A stretch of DNA of 6,807 nt from assembly GCA_050050615.1 (NCBI GenBank), contig JASFTV010000182.1:1-6807 (forward strand), given 5' to 3'. Numbering within the stretch: position 1 is the stretch's first letter; each line of letters starts with the position of its first letter. The DNA comes from JASFTV01 sp050050615. Its GTDB lineage: Bacteria; Desulfobacterota; DSM-4660; Desulfatiglandales; HGW-15. The notes beneath the pieces were generated by a model. That model saw nothing but the letters and a program-made list of their open reading frames with translations. It did no database searches and was not told where the DNA came from. Positions 5,513 to 6,807 of this stretch are shown here, one piece after another. Both the position numbers and the translations under genes were made by a program.

Positions 5513-5520
5513 GGAGAGGA
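5513..5520 (+). promoter_or_regulatory. Shine-Dalgarno that fixes the gpsA start
   Basis: GGAGAGGA, 7 nt before the ATG at 5528. The frame is open back to an ATG at 5420, but that codon has no ribosome site, and the added 36 residues precede the Rossmann motif in a way not seen in the family. Confidence 0.85.
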
Positions 5521-5527
5521 TCACGTC

Positions 5528-6550
5528 ATGGGGGTGAGTGAGATTTCGCGTATAGGAGTCATTGGAGCGGGCGGCTGGGGGACCACCCTGGCCAATCTCC
5601 TGGCTGAAAAGGGATGCAGGGTTGATCTCTGGGTCAGAGAAGAAGAGGTTTTTCGACAAATAAAGGAAGAGCGCGTGAATCGAACCTTTCTGCCGGACAG
5701 AGAACTCGTTCCTGAGCTAAAGCCGGTCATGAGTTTTGAAGAAGCCCTTCTGGAGAAAGAACTGCTATTGGTGGTCGTGCCTTCCCATGTCTTTCGAGAC
5801 GTGTTAACACAACTAAAACCACATCTTTGTCCCGGGGTGGGCATCGTGACGGGGACCAAGGGCATGGAGAAGGATACCCTCATGACCATGTCTCAGGTTG
5901 CTGAGAGCCTTCTGCCAAAGGAATACGCGCAGGGGTTGGCCTGTCTCGCAGGCCCCAGTTTTGCCAGGGAGGTCTCCCAAAAACACCCCACAGCGGTCAC
6001 CATCGCCTGCCGTGACCTCGAGTATGCGGAGCGCCTTCAACGCCTTTTCTCCACCGAATTCTTCAGAGTATATATCACCGAGGATTTGATGGGCGTGGAA
6101 CTCAGTGGGGCCCTGAAAAATGTCATCGCGATTGCTGCGGGTGTGGCCGATGGGCTCCATATCGGTCACAATGCCAGGGCGGCTCTGATCACCAGGGGGC
6201 TGGCAGAGATCGCAAGGCTGGGTGTAGCCATGGGTGCCAACCCCCTCACCTTCGCCGGTCTGGCCGGTTTGGGCGATCTTGTTTTGACCTGTACCGGAGA
6301 TCTGAGCAGAAACCGAAATGTGGGTCTCAGGATTGCGGAGGGAAAGAGACTCGAGGACATTGTGGGCGGCATGGCGATGGTGGCGGAGGGCGTTAAGACG
6401 GCCATTTCCGCCTATCAACTCGGAAAGAAAATGGGTGTGGAAATGCCCATCATCAACCAGGTTTATGAAGTGCTTTACAAAGGAAAGGATCCGAGAGAGG
6501 CAACAAGGGATTTGATGACCAGGGATCTGAAGGTAGAGCTTGAACACTAG
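5528..6550 (+). CDS. gpsA: Glycerol-3-phosphate dehydrogenase [NAD(P)+]
   Basis: A 340-residue cytoplasmic enzyme that reduces dihydroxyacetone phosphate to sn-glycerol 3-phosphate, supplying the backbone for phospholipids. All expected motifs are present: the NAD(P)-binding IGVIGAGGWGTTLA (Gly13-x-Gly15-x-x-Gly18), VVVPSH (82-87), TGTKGM with Lys111, LAGPSFAREV (140-149), ELSGALKNVIAIAAG with the catalytic Lys197, the GHNARAALITRGLAE helix (213-227) and TCTGDLSRNRNVG with the phosphate-contacting Arg261-Asn262. The length equals the family norm (about 330-340). The start is set by GGAGAGGA 7 nt upstream. It is transcribed divergently from marR and is separated from it by the inserted element. 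It is a housekeeping gene, probably unrelated to the methyltransferase cluster. No clear terminator follows the TAG stop. Confidence 0.97.
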   Translation: MGVSEISRIGVIGAGGWGTTLANLLAEKGCRVDLWVREEEVFRQIKEERVNRTFLPDRELVPELKPVMSFEEALLEKELLLVVVPSHVFRDVLTQLKPHLCPGVGIVTGTKGMEKDTLMTMSQVAESLLPKEYAQGLACLAGPSFAREVSQKHPTAVTIACRDLEYAERLQRLFSTEFFRVYITEDLMGVELSGALKNVIAIAAGVADGLHIGHNARAALITRGLAEIARLGVAMGANPLTFAGLAGLGDLVLTCTGDLSRNRNVGLRIAEGKRLEDIVGGMAMVAEGVKTAISAYQLGKKMGVEMPIINQVYEVLYKGKDPREATRDLMTRDLKVELEH

Positions 6551-6597
6551 TGTGTTGTAACGCAAATAACTTATCCAAATGACAATCTCGACCGGGA

Positions 6598-6770
6598 GCC
6601 GTCGGCATTGCTCTCTCAGATCCGTAACTCAAATTTGCAGGGGGCTCCTCCGGGGTGACTGGCAAGAATTTGGTGCCCTTCGACTTTACTCAGGGCGGTG
6701 AGCTTGTCGAGCTGGCGTTGAAAGGGCTACTGAGTGTATAGTTGCGGTCGGGACGACCAACGCCGACGGC
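6598..6770. repeat. Imperfect inverted repeats enclosing about 147 bp, possible decayed element
   Basis: GCCGTCGGCATTG (6598-6610) matches 12 of 13 bases of the inverted sequence at 6758-6770. Inside, a weaker inverted similarity continues (ATCCGTAACT on the left, ACCGCAACT on the right when inverted). This could be a degenerate small transposable or palindromic element. No target duplication was found. Confidence 0.35.
6680..6710. repeat. Interrupted palindrome (TCGAC...CTCA...TGAG...GTCGA)
   Basis: The outer arms TCGAC/GTCGA and inner arms CTCA/TGAG enclose a GGGCGG loop. From memory, the shape (CCTTCGAC ... GAGCTTGTCGA) resembles short dispersed palindromes found between genes in many bacterial genomes; this was not searched. 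A separate GGTCG-GGA-CGACC hairpin lies at 6746-6758. Confidence 0.35.
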
Positions 6771-6807
6771 CCGTCAGTGGGATTCAAGTATGTCAAGTTT
6801 TTAAGGT

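Larger units (their letters stand above)
6551..6807. other. Gene-free tail after gpsA
   Basis: 257 bases with no convincing coding frame or ribosome site on either strand and no T-tract terminator next to the gpsA stop. It holds the imperfect inverted repeats described separately. The next gene must begin beyond the window. Confidence 0.6.

Noticed and set aside
5420..5527. 36-residue N-terminal extension of GpsA from ATG 5420
   Set aside because: It has no ribosome site, while ATG 5528 has a strong one and gives the normal family length.
5813..6565. Minus-strand frame of 250 codons opposite gpsA
   Set aside because: The opposite strand encodes clear GpsA motifs throughout. The antisense product is His-rich and resembles no family.
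1..6807. CRISPR array, tRNA or rRNA genes
   Set aside because: No regularly spaced direct repeats and no tRNA- or rRNA-like segments were seen on either strand.

Overview
The window looks like chromosomal DNA of a moderate-GC bacterium. The gene set (a non-pyrrolysine MttB-family methyltransferase, a DadA/SoxB-type flavoprotein and a bacterial GpsA) would fit a metabolically versatile anaerobe such as a Desulfobacterota (former Deltaproteobacteria) sulfate reducer or syntroph. That assignment is inference from gene content only; nothing in the window fixes the taxon.

Layout. Positions 20-4173, all on the minus strand, form a compact cluster transcribed from right to left: an MttB-superfamily (trimethylamine methyltransferase-like) protein (2953-4173), an asparagine-synthase-like ATP-dependent amide ligase (1441-2922) and an FAD-dependent oxidoreductase of the glycine/D-amino-acid oxidase family (20-1351). 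A further gene may begin at the left edge. Two sigma70-like promoter candidates (4271-4330) and a perfect 8-2-8 palindrome followed by a T-run (4229-4246) sit upstream of the cluster. A MarR-family regulator (4479-4970) lies just upstream on the same strand and is the obvious candidate regulator.

Between marR and the divergent gpsA gene (5528-6550, plus strand) is a clean 333-bp MITE-like element (5030-5362). It has perfect 26-bp terminal inverted repeats, a second nested pair of 25-bp inverted repeats and an exact 9-bp target-site duplication (GTTTCACAT). It lies about 60 bp upstream of the marR start, so it probably altered the marR control region. The last 257 bases (6551-6807) hold no convincing gene, only imperfect inverted repeats.

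How the genes may work together. The synthase-like protein carries a degenerate N-terminal glutaminase domain: the nucleophilic Cys that should follow the initiator Met is Ala, and two residues of the glutamine pocket also differ. The ATP-pyrophosphatase (synthetase) domain keeps its signature motifs. It is therefore unlikely to make asparagine from glutamine and may instead join an unknown carboxylate to ammonia or another amine, or act intramolecularly as beta-lactam synthetase does. Flanked by an MttB-type methyltransferase and an amine-oxidising flavoprotein, it suggests an undescribed pathway for a (methylated) amine or amino-acid derivative, possibly under MarR control. This is the most interesting hypothesis in the window. 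The substrate cannot be deduced from the sequence, and no corrinoid protein gene, usually the partner of MttB enzymes, is visible here.
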